Below, piece after piece: positions 1 to 8,340 of a stretch of 34,079 nt of DNA. The first letter of the stretch is position 1; each line of letters starts with the position of its first letter. Origin of the DNA: Chara braunii (Eukaryota; Streptophyta; Charophyceae; Charales; Characeae); NCBI GenBank assembly GCA_003427395.1, contig BFEA01000196.1, positions 1,291,306-1,325,384 on the forward strand, read 5' to 3'. The notes beneath the pieces are model-generated. The model did not search any database, was not told where the DNA came from, and was given only the letters and a program-made list of their open reading frames with translations. Position numbers and translations under genes: made by a program.

Positions 1-1
1 C

Positions 2-84
<83 letters not shown>
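1..84. repeat. (CA)n microsatellite
   Basis: Nearly pure CA dinucleotide run at the left edge of the window, with a few CAAA and CG interruptions. It probably continues beyond the window. Confidence 0.97.
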
Positions 85-383
85 AACAAAAACAGAACTT
101 ACAATGTATATTTCCATGTTCTAGCAGTAGATTCATTCAATGGTGCTTTTTTTTTTCTCTCCTTTTTCCACGACAATTTTTTTTCTTAATTTTTTTTAAA
201 AAGTACCAATGTGCTGCTCGAGACCCCCCCTACCATCCTTGGGGGTCAACCCCCCCCCCCTCCCCCCGACACCGCGTCCGGGCACGTTCGGACGGAGACC
301 GTCCGTCCGTCCATACTCACGGGCCGTACGGAGACCCCCCGTACGACGTACGGGGGACAACACTGGATCCATCGATCCGCGAG
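85..383. other. Untranslated stretch upstream of gag
   Basis: T-rich runs (148-200) are followed by a strongly C-rich segment (225-270). No LTR is recognisable: nothing resembles the end of the 3' LTR at 7216-7225. No clear primer-binding site is visible, so the 5' LTR of the gypsy element is either left of the window or lost. Confidence 0.5.
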
Positions 384-1458
384 TTGGAAGAACGAATGGA
401 TCACCTAGTAGTTCTCGTCGAAAATTTGAACAGTTTCCGACAACCAGCGACCATCAGCCAGCAAATAGCCGCCCTGCAAACGGATCTGCGTCAGCTGCAG
501 CAGCAACCAACCGGGATGTGCAACAACTTAACGTCTAAACAATTCAAGGTGCCGAAATTCAACATCGACAGATTTGATGACTACCACAAGGCGGACCTCA
601 TAAGTTGGTGGCAAGGGTTCACCAACGAGCTCCTCATCCACTTGGTCACGCCAGAGTCGAAGATCTCAGCGCTTTACCTCTGCAGCACCGGTGCCAGCCA
701 AGTGTGGCTCAACCACCTGGCTCAAACCGAAGACATGGATATCACTAAGCTTTACAACATGATCACTTGGGAGACCATGGCCGAGAAGTGGCGGAAACGC
801 TTCATCGTCGACGATGCTGAAGGCAAAGGCAAAAACCGGATTTTCAGCATGCACCAAGGTAGTCAGCCGACACGTGAATGGCTAACCGAATGACAGAAAT
901 GTGTGACGATGTCGAATCTGGACATACCGTTTGTACATCTTCGTCGTGAATTCTTCCAGCGGTCGTTTGACGCGTTGAGCACGACCCTTGGGGAGCGCAG
1001 CCTATACACGGACTTTGACCAGATCGTGAATTAGGTGCGCAAAGTAATCAAAACAAATCCGTGGGCCGCCAACGAGCGGCGAAGCCAACCAAATTTTGTG
1101 GAAAAAGGCAAAGGCCCGGGGCCGCAGCAAGTCGTTGCTGTCCAATGCAATGGACAAGAGGACAACCAGGCGCTGACTCATGAGTCTAGTGAAGGAGACG
1201 GAGTCAACGCCCTTCCGCCACAACACAACCACAAGAAGAAAAAGACAAAATCTGCGTGAACAATGGAAGCCGGACAGCCGAACGAGCCATGGAAGAAGTT
1301 CAGCCTCACGGAGGAGCAATACAAGCCCCGCCAGGTGGAACTGTTGCTACTGGTGCAACAACACCAAACACACGATGTCGCAATGCCCTGACAAAGGCAA
1401 AAAAGACGTCCATCCACGGCAAAGCTCAGGAAACTCATCTCCACGCGAAGTGAGGTGA
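384..1458 (+). pseudogene. Gag polyprotein of gypsy element 1 (broken)
   Basis: One frame runs from the ATG at 384 through a capsid-like region (WWQGFTNELL, MAEKWRKRFI, FFQRSFDALS) to 1259, interrupted by TGA at 891-893 and TAG at 1032-1034. After about 1200 the homology moves to the +1 frame, where 1345-1386 encodes a CCHC zinc knuckle (CYWCNNTKHTMSQC, C-X2-C-X4-H-X4-C), the nucleic-acid-binding motif of retrotransposon nucleocapsid. There are thus two in-frame stops and at least one frameshift. Gag would package the element RNA in the cytoplasm. The start choice rests on the first long open stretch; an upstream start in the C-rich leader cannot be excluded. Confidence 0.85.
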
Positions 1459-2066
1459 CTCCACTTCCTACTCCGTCGGACACTGTTGCCTTGCTAACAA
1501 CTTCCTCCACGTCTGGGGAACATGCAATGCCATATGTCGCCAGTCTTCACGAAGGTTATGAAGACTATGTTGTCCAGTTGGTCCCACCGTTGGACCAAGC
1601 TCTCCACGTGCAAGAGTCATATGCGTGCGCGACTTCAACACCATCGCCAAGTGAACCAGAATCCTCGCTGACATTACTCGGGGACTCGACGGTGTGGTCT
1701 AGACTTCAGAACCTTGACCCATGGACACCGAAGGACTTCCAATGGATGCCTCTTTCGGAGTCTTTCCCAACCTCGTTCCTTGCCGAAACCGCATTGCAAC
1801 GCCCTAATGGCGGAACTACGCAAATACGTGCATGCTGCAGTACCAGCTCCGTTGATGGAAGACGGAGTAGCGGTTGTTGACCTTCGTGAGTACATTGCAA
1901 AGATTGGTCGTGAGTACGCCACGCAACAGTATGACAACATTGATGCACCGTTACTCTACGTCTGCATTCGGGAAGGCGACCTGCAACGCCTTGATTGATT
2001 GTGGAGCTACTCGCAACTACATCAGTCAGGACTTCATGGCTCGCGTCGGCCTTGGGTCGCGCGTTC
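1455..2066 (+). pseudogene. Gag-protease linker and N-terminal half of aspartic protease (gypsy element 1)
   Basis: 1455-1800 reads as an acidic, Ser/Pro-rich linker. The reading then shifts frame to a segment around 1808-1980 (ELRKYVHAAV, LREYIAKIGREYA) and again to a third frame ending ALIDCGATRNYISQDFM (1985-2040). DCGATRN is the retropepsin active-site position; D-S/T-G-A is usual, so Cys replaces Ser/Thr. The protein stops being recognisable at 2066, where the inverted block begins. The other half of the protease lies on the opposite strand near 4700-4830, so the domain is physically split. Confidence 0.75.
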
Positions 2067-2130
2067 TGCATGTTGGCGCGGGCTTTAGCCAGCAGGTCCC
2101 TATACTTCCGAACGGAGGTGAGAGAACAAG
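2067..2130. repeat. 64-bp direct repeat, left edge of inverted block
   Basis: Begins TGCATGTTGGCGCGGGCTTT and ends AGAACAAG. On the minus strand it encodes SVRKYRDLLAKARANM of integrase. It matches 4833-4896 at 62 of 64 positions, in the same orientation. Confidence 0.95.
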
Positions 2131-3172
2131 CGGCGTCAATGCTGGCAGTCCTTGGAAATGGAAGATCAGTGAAGATACGGTATTTCCTGTCACCGTGGTG
2201 CAACTCGAATGGAGTCACACCGATCGCCGGGTGCAATGAAGTGTTGTAGACGAATTCAATGTCGGGGAGACGGTCCACCCAATCCTTCTGATCCGTACGG
2301 ATAAGTGTGCGAAGCATTACTTGAGCGGTTTGATGTGCCTGCTCTGTCTGCCCGTCTGTTTGCAGATGCTGAGCCGAACTTGGTTTCATCTTGGTGTGGG
2401 ACTCTTTTACGAGGGAGGTCCAAAATGCTAACATAAAACGAGTGTCGCGGTCGCTGACGATGTCTTCCGGAACGCCGTGGCCGCAAATCCAGCCGGTGTG
2501 TAAGAGGCGCGCAAGTTCAGGAGTCATGGCGTAGTACTTGGAAGGAATAAATTGTGCGTACTTGCTCAATCGATCAACGACCGTGAGAATGTCGTCGTGC
2601 CCGAAGTGGTCACGGGGCAACGGGCCGGTGACATCCATAGCAATGGAGAGGCCGGATTCCTGCAGAATAGGCAATGGGCGTAACTCGCCGTAGGGGTTGC
2701 GATTGCGGGGTTTGCTTCGTCGGCAAACTTCGCAAGAGTCTCTATACCGAGTAACATCGGAAATGAGGTCGGGCCACCAAAATCGTTATCGAAGTCTTGC
2801 GATCGTACGGTTGACTCTGAAGTGGCCGACGAGTCTTGAGTCGTGGTACTCGCCGAGAAGGCGAGTCCATAAGCGACGGTCATGTGGGACGTATAGTAAG
2901 TCCTTGCTTCGTCAGTGAAGAAGCAAGTAGCCATCGACGACGCGATAGTGGCTGGCCGGCGGGTGATCCGAGGATAGTTGCTCGTAGAGCGTGGTGTATT
3001 CTGGATCGGACTTGTATACTCGCACAAAATGTTGATGAAGGGCATCGTCGAAACTGCACGCGTGGTGAGTCTATGCACAAAGATCTGATCCTCACGAGAG
3101 CGCATCCACAACTCGGTTGGAGAGGCCTGAAATGTGTTTCGGTGTGAAGTCGAACTGATCGATGAAGTACAT
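2067..3172 (-). pseudogene. Integrase (RVE core and HHCC zinc domain), gypsy element 1
   Basis: Read from 3172 downwards. The N-terminal zinc region is visible as EYHDSRLVGHF then CEVC (HHCC). The catalytic core shows AMDVTGPLP (first Asp), SDRDTRF (second Asp) and TDGQTEQAHQ (Glu), so the DDE triad is still readable, followed by HPAIGVTPFEL. Four in-frame stops lie upstream of the core, at 3092-3094, 3071-3073, 2912-2914 and 2786-2788. Reading ends at the SVRKYRDLLAKARANM segment that forms the left 64-bp repeat. The enzyme would insert cDNA into the genome; this copy cannot be translated whole. Confidence 0.88.
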
Positions 3173-3847
3173 TCATCGACCAATCGTGCTGCTCACCGTG
3201 TCTTGCGTCTTGTAGTAGGTCAATGGGTTATTACCTGTCGCCCAAGTGAACCTACGACGCCCGAGGAGGAAGTGTCGCCAACGCTTGAGTACCGTGACGA
3301 ACGCAAGCAACTCCTTCTTCCGCGCATCATCAACCGAGTTGATGGGAGACACCTTTTGGCTGAAGTACTCAAGACGCCAGTCTACTCCGTCGTGCTGTTC
3401 CAAAACTGAACCCATGCCATAGCCGGAAGCGTCCGTGGTCACTCTCGTAGGCAAGGTGGGATCGTAGATACTTAAGACGGGAGCGAGGAACAATGTCGTC
3501 TTCAATTTGTAGAACGAACTGCGGACTTCGTTGGTGAACCGGAAGGGAACTTTTGGAGACTGAGATCTTGACAAGGGCGCGGCGATCCGTGTGTATCCTC
3601 CGATGAAGCGTTGGTAGTACCCGGCCAATCCCATAAAAGATCGGACTTTCATGGTGTTGGTTGGTTCCGGCCAATCTTGAATGACCTTGACCTTGTCCGC
3701 GATCGGACGGATGCCTTGCGGCGTCACAAAGTGGCCCAAGTCCTCGAGCTCTTGCTGCGCGAATTCGCACTTGGCTCGGTTGGCCTTGTACTTGGTCGTA
3801 CGTAGCCTGTCCAAAACAACGCATAGATGCATGATGTGCTCGTCCAA
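3173..3847 (-). pseudogene. RT thumb/connection and RNase H domain, gypsy element 1
   Basis: The frame is open across this stretch. SRSLDEHIMHL and KYKANRAKCEF are the RT segment just after the catalytic loop. VRSFMGLAGYYQRFI is the conserved gypsy connection motif. RVTTDASGYGMGSVL marks RNase H. The last RNase H acidic position, normally T-D-N-N-P, reads ATGNNPL, so the aspartate is changed to glycine. One residue also seems lost in DWRLEYFSQ. RNase H degrades the RNA template during cDNA synthesis. Confidence 0.86.
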
Positions 3848-4310
3848 ACTCCGGCTATATGAGCACGAACCGGTCCAACATGTTGTGACACTCCGTTGCC
3901 ATTGCCGCTTGGAAGGTGGCCGGGGCATTTGTGAGGCCGAATGGCATTACGACCCACTCGAAGTGCCCGTACCGTGTCTTGAACGCGGTTTTGTATCGAT
4001 CTCTTGGATGGATCTCGAGCTCGTGGTAACCGGCCTTGAGTTCCAACTTGGAGAAATACTTGGAGCCGCCCAAGCGTTCGAGAAGATCGTCGATGCGTGG
4101 GAGCGGGCCGACATTCTTAATTGTTTGAACATTAAGCTTACGATATTCAATGCATAAGCGCAGCTCCTTGTTCTTCTTCCGAATGAAGAGAACGGGTGCA
4201 CCGTAGGGCGAGAAGCTAGGGCGAATCCAGCCCTTGTCAATAAGGTCATCAAGTTGCGTTCGAAGGACTTCGAGTTTCTCCTCGCTCATGTAGTAAATAC
4301 ATCCACGCGG
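3848..4310 (-). pseudogene. Reverse transcriptase N-terminal part, gypsy element 1, catalytic motif deleted
   Basis: Minus-strand reading gives KGWIRPSFSPYGAPVLF, RLCIEYRKLN, PLPRIDDLLERLGG, YFSKLELKAGYHELEI and MPFGLTNAPATFQAAM, all standard RT_LTR motifs. Immediately after DRFVLI the frame hits a stop, and homology resumes in another frame at SRSLDEH. The interval that should hold Tyr-X-Asp-Asp and the following strand is missing, a short frame-shifting deletion near 3855. The polymerase active site is therefore absent. LEL for LDL also replaces the first catalytic Asp by Glu. Confidence 0.9.
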
Positions 4311-4832
4311 AGGTACAACCCCATATTCGAGGATGATCTTGTGACGAATTGGCCGATTCAGTACGATTCCGGCGGGGGGTTCAAAGACGTCACCATAGGA
4401 GTCAAGAAGTTGTACAATGTGTGGATCAAGTGGCTATTCCGCCGCTGGCTCGTCGGGAGGAGCGAGGGCGTGCAAGAAACAAATGTCCATTTGCTCCACG
4501 TTGTTCCGTGCGATGGAGTTGCGAATGGAGACCACGTGACAACCAATCGAAGGGTGAGGTGGGGGGACCGTACATGGCACAAGTATCCCGTTCCGTTCTG
4601 GTCACGAACGTGAACGGTGCGGCGATAGAAGTTCACCGGGTGGTCCTTGCTGTGCAGCCACGACATGCTCAAAATCATGTCGAACTATGTGTCCAATATG
4701 TCAAAGGACACTGCCTCGCGTGTATGCGGGGTGAAGTACACGGTGACGGAGTCAACGCACCGGTCAATGGACTCGTGCGTACGACCGTCAGCCAACGTGA
4801 CTTGAGTGGGTTGCATGCAGACTTGAACCTTT
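4311..4832 (-). pseudogene. Protease C-terminal half and protease-RT linker, gypsy element 1
   Basis: From 4832 downwards the minus strand reads MQPTQVTLADG and SVTVYFTPH, then SFDILDT and MILSMSWL, matching the C-terminal half of the retropepsin fold (the conserved ILG-like position reads ILS). HPVNFYRRTVHVRD and the poorly conserved linker to RT follow, with several frame changes. It pairs with the protease N-half at 1985-2066 on the other strand. Confidence 0.72.
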
Positions 4833-4896
4833 TGCATGTTGGCGCGGGCTTTAGCCAGCAGGTCCCTATACTTCCGAACGGAGGCGAAAGAACAAG
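4833..4896. repeat. 64-bp direct repeat, right edge of inverted block
   Basis: Second copy of the 2067-2130 segment, again encoding the integrase peptide on the minus strand, yet lying directly next to plus-strand coding for the following integrase residues (NRRRVPC). Confidence 0.95.
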
Positions 4897-5345
4897 TTAA
4901 TAGGCGTCGCGTGCCATGCCTTATCCGCGCCGGTGACCTTGTTTGGGTCTCCACGGAGGAGTTTGCGCTTGAACAAGATGTGTCCCGCAAGCTACTTCCA
5001 AAGTGGTTTGGACCATGGACCGTCACTTCAGCCGCGGGCGATGAGCCCGGTGGCTCCTCCTTTGTGATCGAGATCCGACCTCATCTCACAGTGCACCCGG
5101 TTTTCCACGCCTCCAAGCTGGCCACATATACACCAGCCAAGAGCGACGACTTCCCGAGCCGACGATCGCAGGACCCTCCATCCATGGATGGTCATCAGAA
5201 AGTCAACTGCGTCATCACGCATCGCAAGCACGACAACAAGCCAGCGCAGTACAAAGTCACATTCAAGTGGTGCAACCGCAATGACACGCGATGGATTTCC
5301 CGGGCAGCTTTGCAAGCCTCCGCACCAGATATCTACGCTGATTAG
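4897..5345 (+). pseudogene. Integrase C-terminus with chromodomain, gypsy element 1
   Basis: Plus-strand frame open to the TAG at 5343-5345. It reads NRRRVPCLIRAGDLVWVS, then LLPKWFGPWTV (the GPF/Y-like module of gypsy integrases), HLTVHPVFHASKL, and a C-terminal chromodomain (HRKHDNKPAQYKVTFKW, DTRWISRAAL). Chromodomains of this class direct integration to particular chromatin. This segment is open without stops, but it has been cut off from the rest of integrase by the rearrangement. Confidence 0.9.
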
Positions 5346-5449
5346 TATGAGAAAAACGGCTAGCCACGGAAGCTGCACAGCCTCCCACCCGGACGTCAAC
5401 CCCTCCCTCCAACAGATAGCTTCGCCCTCACAGGTAAGCTCGGTCTTTC

Positions 5450-5462
5450 AAGGAGGGGGGAG
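5450..5462 (+). promoter_or_regulatory. Polypurine tract (plus-strand primer)
   Basis: A purine-only run, AAGGAGGGGGGAG, directly precedes the TG that opens the 3' LTR. This is where plus-strand DNA synthesis would start. Confidence 0.85.
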
Positions 5463-5529
5463 TGTGGCATACTCAGTACGACATGGGCCCAGCAGGGCCC
5501 GGCCAGGTAGAATAAGGGTCCATAGGTGT

Positions 5530-5655
5530 AGGGCCTGTTTTCGTTTCAGCCTAAAAGCCTGAAAATGAGGGCCTACAGGCCCTGTGTCGTTTCAACCTGA
5601 AAGCCTGAAAACAAGGGCCTACAGGCCCTGAGTCTTTTCAGCCTAAAACGAAGGG
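5530..5655. repeat. 46/47-bp tandem repeat in the LTR
   Basis: Three units (5530-5576, 5577-5622, partial 5623-5655) share AGGCCTG...TTTCAGCCTRAAAGCCTGAAAA...GGGCCTAC. The outer parts also read as an imperfect inverted repeat (AGGGCCTG at the left, CAGGCCCT at 5664-5671), so a fold-back or a decayed MITE is an alternative. Confidence 0.8.
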
Positions 5656-5826
5656 TTATTTTCAGGCCCTCGTAAGATCGACCTTCCCTGAAACTTAGGC
5701 ACCAGACCAGGGTTTTAGCACAGGCCATTTTGGGCCTGTTTTCAAGACAACCTTTGTTTGAACTTCAACTTCAGGGTCTGGCACGTTTTGGCATTGGCAA
5801 GAGCAGCCTCCTGGACCGGCTAGCAC

Positions 5827-5833
5827 TATATAA
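5827..5833 (+). promoter_or_regulatory. TATA box of the LTR promoter
   Basis: TATATAA in the context GCACTATATAAGACTGG, about 365 bp into the LTR. Transcription of the element would start roughly 25-35 bp downstream. Confidence 0.6.
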
Positions 5834-6138
5834 GACTGGCCCGCCCCACAGGCTGGAGGCAGTCAGGAGGCAGTTTGTAGGAACTTCCCAGGCACTTCAC
5901 GTGCAGGAGGCAGGAGGTAGTCTTCAGGATTCAGCAGCAGCACTCTGGAGGAGCGCTGCAGTAGTAGTAGTAGCGTTAGCAGTAGTCTTCAGCACTGGGC
6001 GCTAGTAGGGACTAGAGTAGCATTGGAGAGAGAGAGAGATGGTTGGCGGAGGCCAGGGAGACTTACCTGTGGGACCATAGCTCCAGCTTTGTCTTCAATG
6101 CACCTGCAACAACGCGCCACCTTCACAGGTTAGTACCG

Positions 6139-6139
<1 letters not shown>

Positions 6140-6229
<90 letters not shown>

Positions 6230-6230
6230 N

Positions 6231-6297
<67 letters not shown>
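6140..6297. repeat. (GA)n microsatellite
   Basis: About 158 bp of GA repeats with one undetermined base at 6230. Length is likely unreliable in the assembly. It gives long meaningless Arg-Glu and Ser-Leu reading frames. Confidence 0.97.
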
Positions 6298-6302
<5 letters not shown>

Positions 6303-6356
6303 CTTCTGCCTGTGTTAAGTCCATCATCTCTTCCTCCCCCTCTCGCTACCTGACTT

Positions 6357-6826
6357 TTTTTTTCTTTTTTTTTTTGTAAACATGGCCCCGCCAGTGTTAG
6401 TGGTGCTGATAAGAGCAGACACAACTAGCACGTGGGGAGAGGCTCCATCTATTGGTGGGGAGCATCACCTGCTGGAAAACGGGTCCAGCGTCCCATGTAC
6501 AGACTGAATTTGGAGTACATCAGGAAAAACAGTTGGGGGCGGGTTCCTGCCAGCGTTGATTACCCTGGGATCCAGGGGATCCAGGGGATTGACTGAGCAG
6601 GATATTGGAAGGAAGGAGGAACCTCTTCACCCTGAACCCGGCGCCAGATACCTACTGCTACACACTAGTTCCTCCCTCCCCCTACCAGCCCCCCATACTC
6701 CCTTGCTCAGAGTGCTCAGACTGCCAGCATTGACTGCCCCCATACGTAGAAGGGGGGGTTAACTGAGCAGCGAAAAGAAGGAAAGAATATGGATATTAAC
6801 AGAAGAAAAACCTCCCCGGGGGGCTC
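6357..6826 (-). mobile_element. 5'-truncated LINE 3' end nested in the LTR
   Basis: PolyT at 6355-6376 marks a minus-strand 3' polyA. Then comes the shared tail module (6380-6494) and a pair of ~173-bp 3'-UTR repeats (units near 6547 and 6720, TGCCAGCRTTGA...GACTGAGCAG). The same arrangement is found at the 3' end of the LINE at 28637-30889. Flanks carry CGCTACCTGACTT at 6344-6356 and 6827-6839, a target-site duplication of 11-13 bp. No coding sequence is left. Confidence 0.82.
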
Positions 6827-7225
6827 CGCTACCTGACTTCTCAGTATCTGCAGACTACGAGAGAGAGAGATTGGTGACTTTGGGATTTGATGACATTTGG
6901 ATCCAGACTCGACATTGGGATTCAGACATTTGACGAGGGATTATTTGGGACTGTACTGAAGACTTGGTGTTGACGGCATTCCCATCTTCCCCTCTTCATC
7001 GTCTAATCCCCCTCTTCTTCGTCTGTGTATAGTTGGGGACTGGCACATTCTTCCTGTGTGAGCACCAGGCCCCTTCACACCATGGAATGATGATGACTTA
7101 TGTCTGGTCTGCATGGCAACGTTGATTGTTCGGATCATTGGTATTTAAGCCTTCCGCTGTGTTATCTTGTACTTTGTGAGAGAGGTTGGTTCTTGTTCTG
7201 CTCTGTACCGTTACGGTATGCAACA

Positions 7226-7259
7226 TAGGCCCTGGGCAAATAGAGGCCCGTTGCACTTG
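7226..7259. other. Short spacer after the LTR
   Basis: 34 bp between the LTR end and repeat R2. TAGGC (7226-7230) would be the right target-site duplication of the gypsy element, but the left one is not in the window. Confidence 0.3.
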
Positions 7260-7862
7260 GACTCTAGGGTAGGGTAGGCCTGGGATATAAGTCGCTCCGG
7301 CTACAGTCTTCCCCCAAACATAACGCACCCTGATTCTGAATGTATGCACGCCATCTTTCCGGTTGAATGCAGTCATTATAATGAGGGTGTGTTATGTTCG
7401 GGGGAAGACGGTAGTCAGAGTTCCGCCTAGCCTTGGGTAAGTTAGGGGAAGGACGGTAGGATATGTCCGTGGGCGCCACATTGCCATGCCTAGGTACTGC
7501 TGGGTAGAGTCTCTGATATTAGGCCTGCAGAAGATTGCATGAGCCTGGTGTCTGAAGTTCCCGTACAGCAAGGTTCGTCCGCTTCCGCTTCCACTAGCGC
7601 TGGGGGTTTGCCCAGCCTTGGTGCCTTGGTGCTTGTGACTGCTGTCTGGTCCAAGTTGCCTTCGATACTGGTGGGGTGGTGATCCTGAGTGCTTGCTGGT
7701 CACACTGAGGCAGGATAGTACGGCGCTAGGGGAATTAATGTGGAGAAGGGTAGGGAAGGTGGCCTATCCTGTCAGGACAACCATCGGCTGCCGCTGCCAG
7801 CGATCAATGTGGGTCTAGTCCTCTGCCTCTACAACACCCTGGGCTAAAAAAAGAAGAAGAAG
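7260..7862 (+). mobile_element. Repeat R2, copy a (polyA-ended retroposon)
   Basis: Begins ACTCTAGGGTAGGGTAGG and ends with CTCTACAACACC...GGGCTA and an A-rich tail (7845-7862). Homologous copies lie at 25310-25672 (+) and 25681-26180 (-), each ending in polyA in the sense direction. No coding frame is conserved among the three. Class is uncertain: a LINE 3' end or a non-autonomous retroposon. This copy carries a MITE at 7304-7411 absent from the other two. Confidence 0.75.
7304..7411. mobile_element. 108-bp MITE, Tc1/mariner-like (TA target site)
   Basis: Terminal inverted repeats of about 32 bp: left starts CAGTCTTCCCCCAAACATAAC minus its last base, right reverse-complement starts CCGTCTTCCCCCGAACATAA, with four mismatches over 32. 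TA dinucleotides flank it at 7302-7303 and 7412-7413. The two other R2 copies show the empty site with a single TA (25354-25355; 26129-26130 on the opposite strand). TA duplication fits Tc1/mariner (Stowaway-type) MITEs. It encodes nothing, so its transposase must be elsewhere. Confidence 0.88.
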
Positions 7863-7874
7863 AAGCAACAGAAC

Positions 7875-8019
7875 TGAAGGTAGATTGCATAAGCTAGCCA
7901 CTTATATACGACTCGTGCTGACTGGTGCGGAGTGCCTGCCGGCATGGGTAAGGGCCTTGTTTCTACACCACTTGAAAATATGTGAGTTTAAAGGGTGCCC
8001 TAAATGATAAATTGTGATT
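7875..8019 (-). mobile_element. Repeat R1, copy A, part 1
   Basis: Matches 27023-27165 (CATAAGCTAGCC..., ACACCACTTGAAAATA, CCCTAAATGATAAATTGTGATT). The match breaks off at 8019 and resumes at 9334. Orientation is assigned from the polyT-side tail attached to the second R1 copy at 26948-27022. Confidence 0.82.
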
Positions 8020-8056
8020 CTTTTTTTTTTCAATCCAAAATTCCTTTTTTTCTTGG

Positions 8057-8268
8057 TGGGGGGGGGGGGGGAAACTGCACGGGAGTCACAAAAATGAGTT
8101 ATAATTGCACTACTGGCCAAGATACAGTTTCAAATTGTAGTTTGGGCAATCTATGCAACCCAGCTTTCTGGCCAGGTAGGGTGCCCGAACTGCAATTGCA
8201 AACTGTATCTTGCCCCATATAGTGCAATTATAGCTCGTTTTTGTGACTCTACTGAAGTTACCCCCTTT
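8057..8268. mobile_element. MITE with ~80-bp terminal inverted repeats
   Basis: Left arm (GGGGGGAAACTGCACGGGAGTCACAAAAATG..., to about 8143) pairs with the reverse complement of the right arm (8182-8268), sharing AGTCACAAAAA, TATAATTGCACTA and CAAGATACAGTTT. The arms enclose a spacer of about 40 bp. It sits inside the polyA tail of X1. The right-end sequence, read inward, starts GGGGGTAACTTCAGTAG; the same 16-mer less one G occurs at 33898. Confidence 0.82.
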
Positions 8269-8340
8269 TTTTTAAAATTAGCGAAGCTCCGATCTATTCG
8301 TGGGGAGCAGCGCATGCTGGGAAACGGGCCCAGCGTCCCT
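8269..8340 (-). repeat. Shared 3' tail module, copy in X1 (divergent)
   Basis: TTCGTGGGGAGCAGCGCATGC and GGGCCCAGCGTCCCT match the tail module found at 6380, 10060, 28700 and 32450. The polyA that should adjoin it was split by the MITE. Confidence 0.75.

Larger units (their letters stand above)
2067..4896 (-). other. Inverted pol block within gypsy element 1
   Basis: Everything between 2067 and 4896 codes on the minus strand, while gag/protease to the left and the integrase end/chromodomain to the right code on the plus strand. Read on the minus strand the order is a 64-bp integrase piece, protease C-half, RT, RNase H, integrase, then the same 64-bp piece again. The duplicated pieces (2067-2130 and 4833-4896) are in direct orientation and differ at two bases. 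A plain inversion would not produce direct copies at both edges, so a more complex event or an assembly error is implied. Confidence 0.85.
384..7225 (+). mobile_element. Ty3/gypsy (chromovirus-type) LTR retrotransposon 1, degenerate and rearranged
   Basis: Order on the + strand is gag, protease N-half, an inverted block carrying integrase, RNase H, RT and protease C-half, then the integrase C-terminus with chromodomain, a polypurine tract and a 3' LTR. Pol order with integrase after RNase H, plus the C-terminal chromodomain, are the hallmarks of Ty3/gypsy chromoviruses. All coding parts hold stops or frameshifts and the RT catalytic motif is missing, so the copy cannot move by itself. The 5' LTR is not in the window. 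Wording of the proteins resembles Chara families (recall, not searched). Confidence 0.88.
5463..7225 (+). mobile_element. 3' LTR of gypsy element 1
   Basis: Starts TGTGGCATAC right after the polypurine tract and ends GTATGCAACA. These ends form a 10-bp inverted repeat with one mismatch and carry the canonical TG...CA. The 1763-bp span includes a tandem repeat (5530-5655), a TATA box (5827-5833), a (GA)n tract and a nested LINE fragment of about 470 bp. Without the LINE the LTR would be near 1.3 kb. The start is firm; the end rests on the inverted terminal match because no second LTR is present for comparison. Confidence 0.72.

Noticed and set aside
1706-2066. Minus-strand continuation of the integrase frame past the left repeat
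   Set aside because: It is antisense to plus-strand protease/linker coding; the frame is open by chance.
6043-6424. Open frames of alternating Arg-Glu or Ser-Leu
   Set aside because: They are translations of the (GA)n tract.
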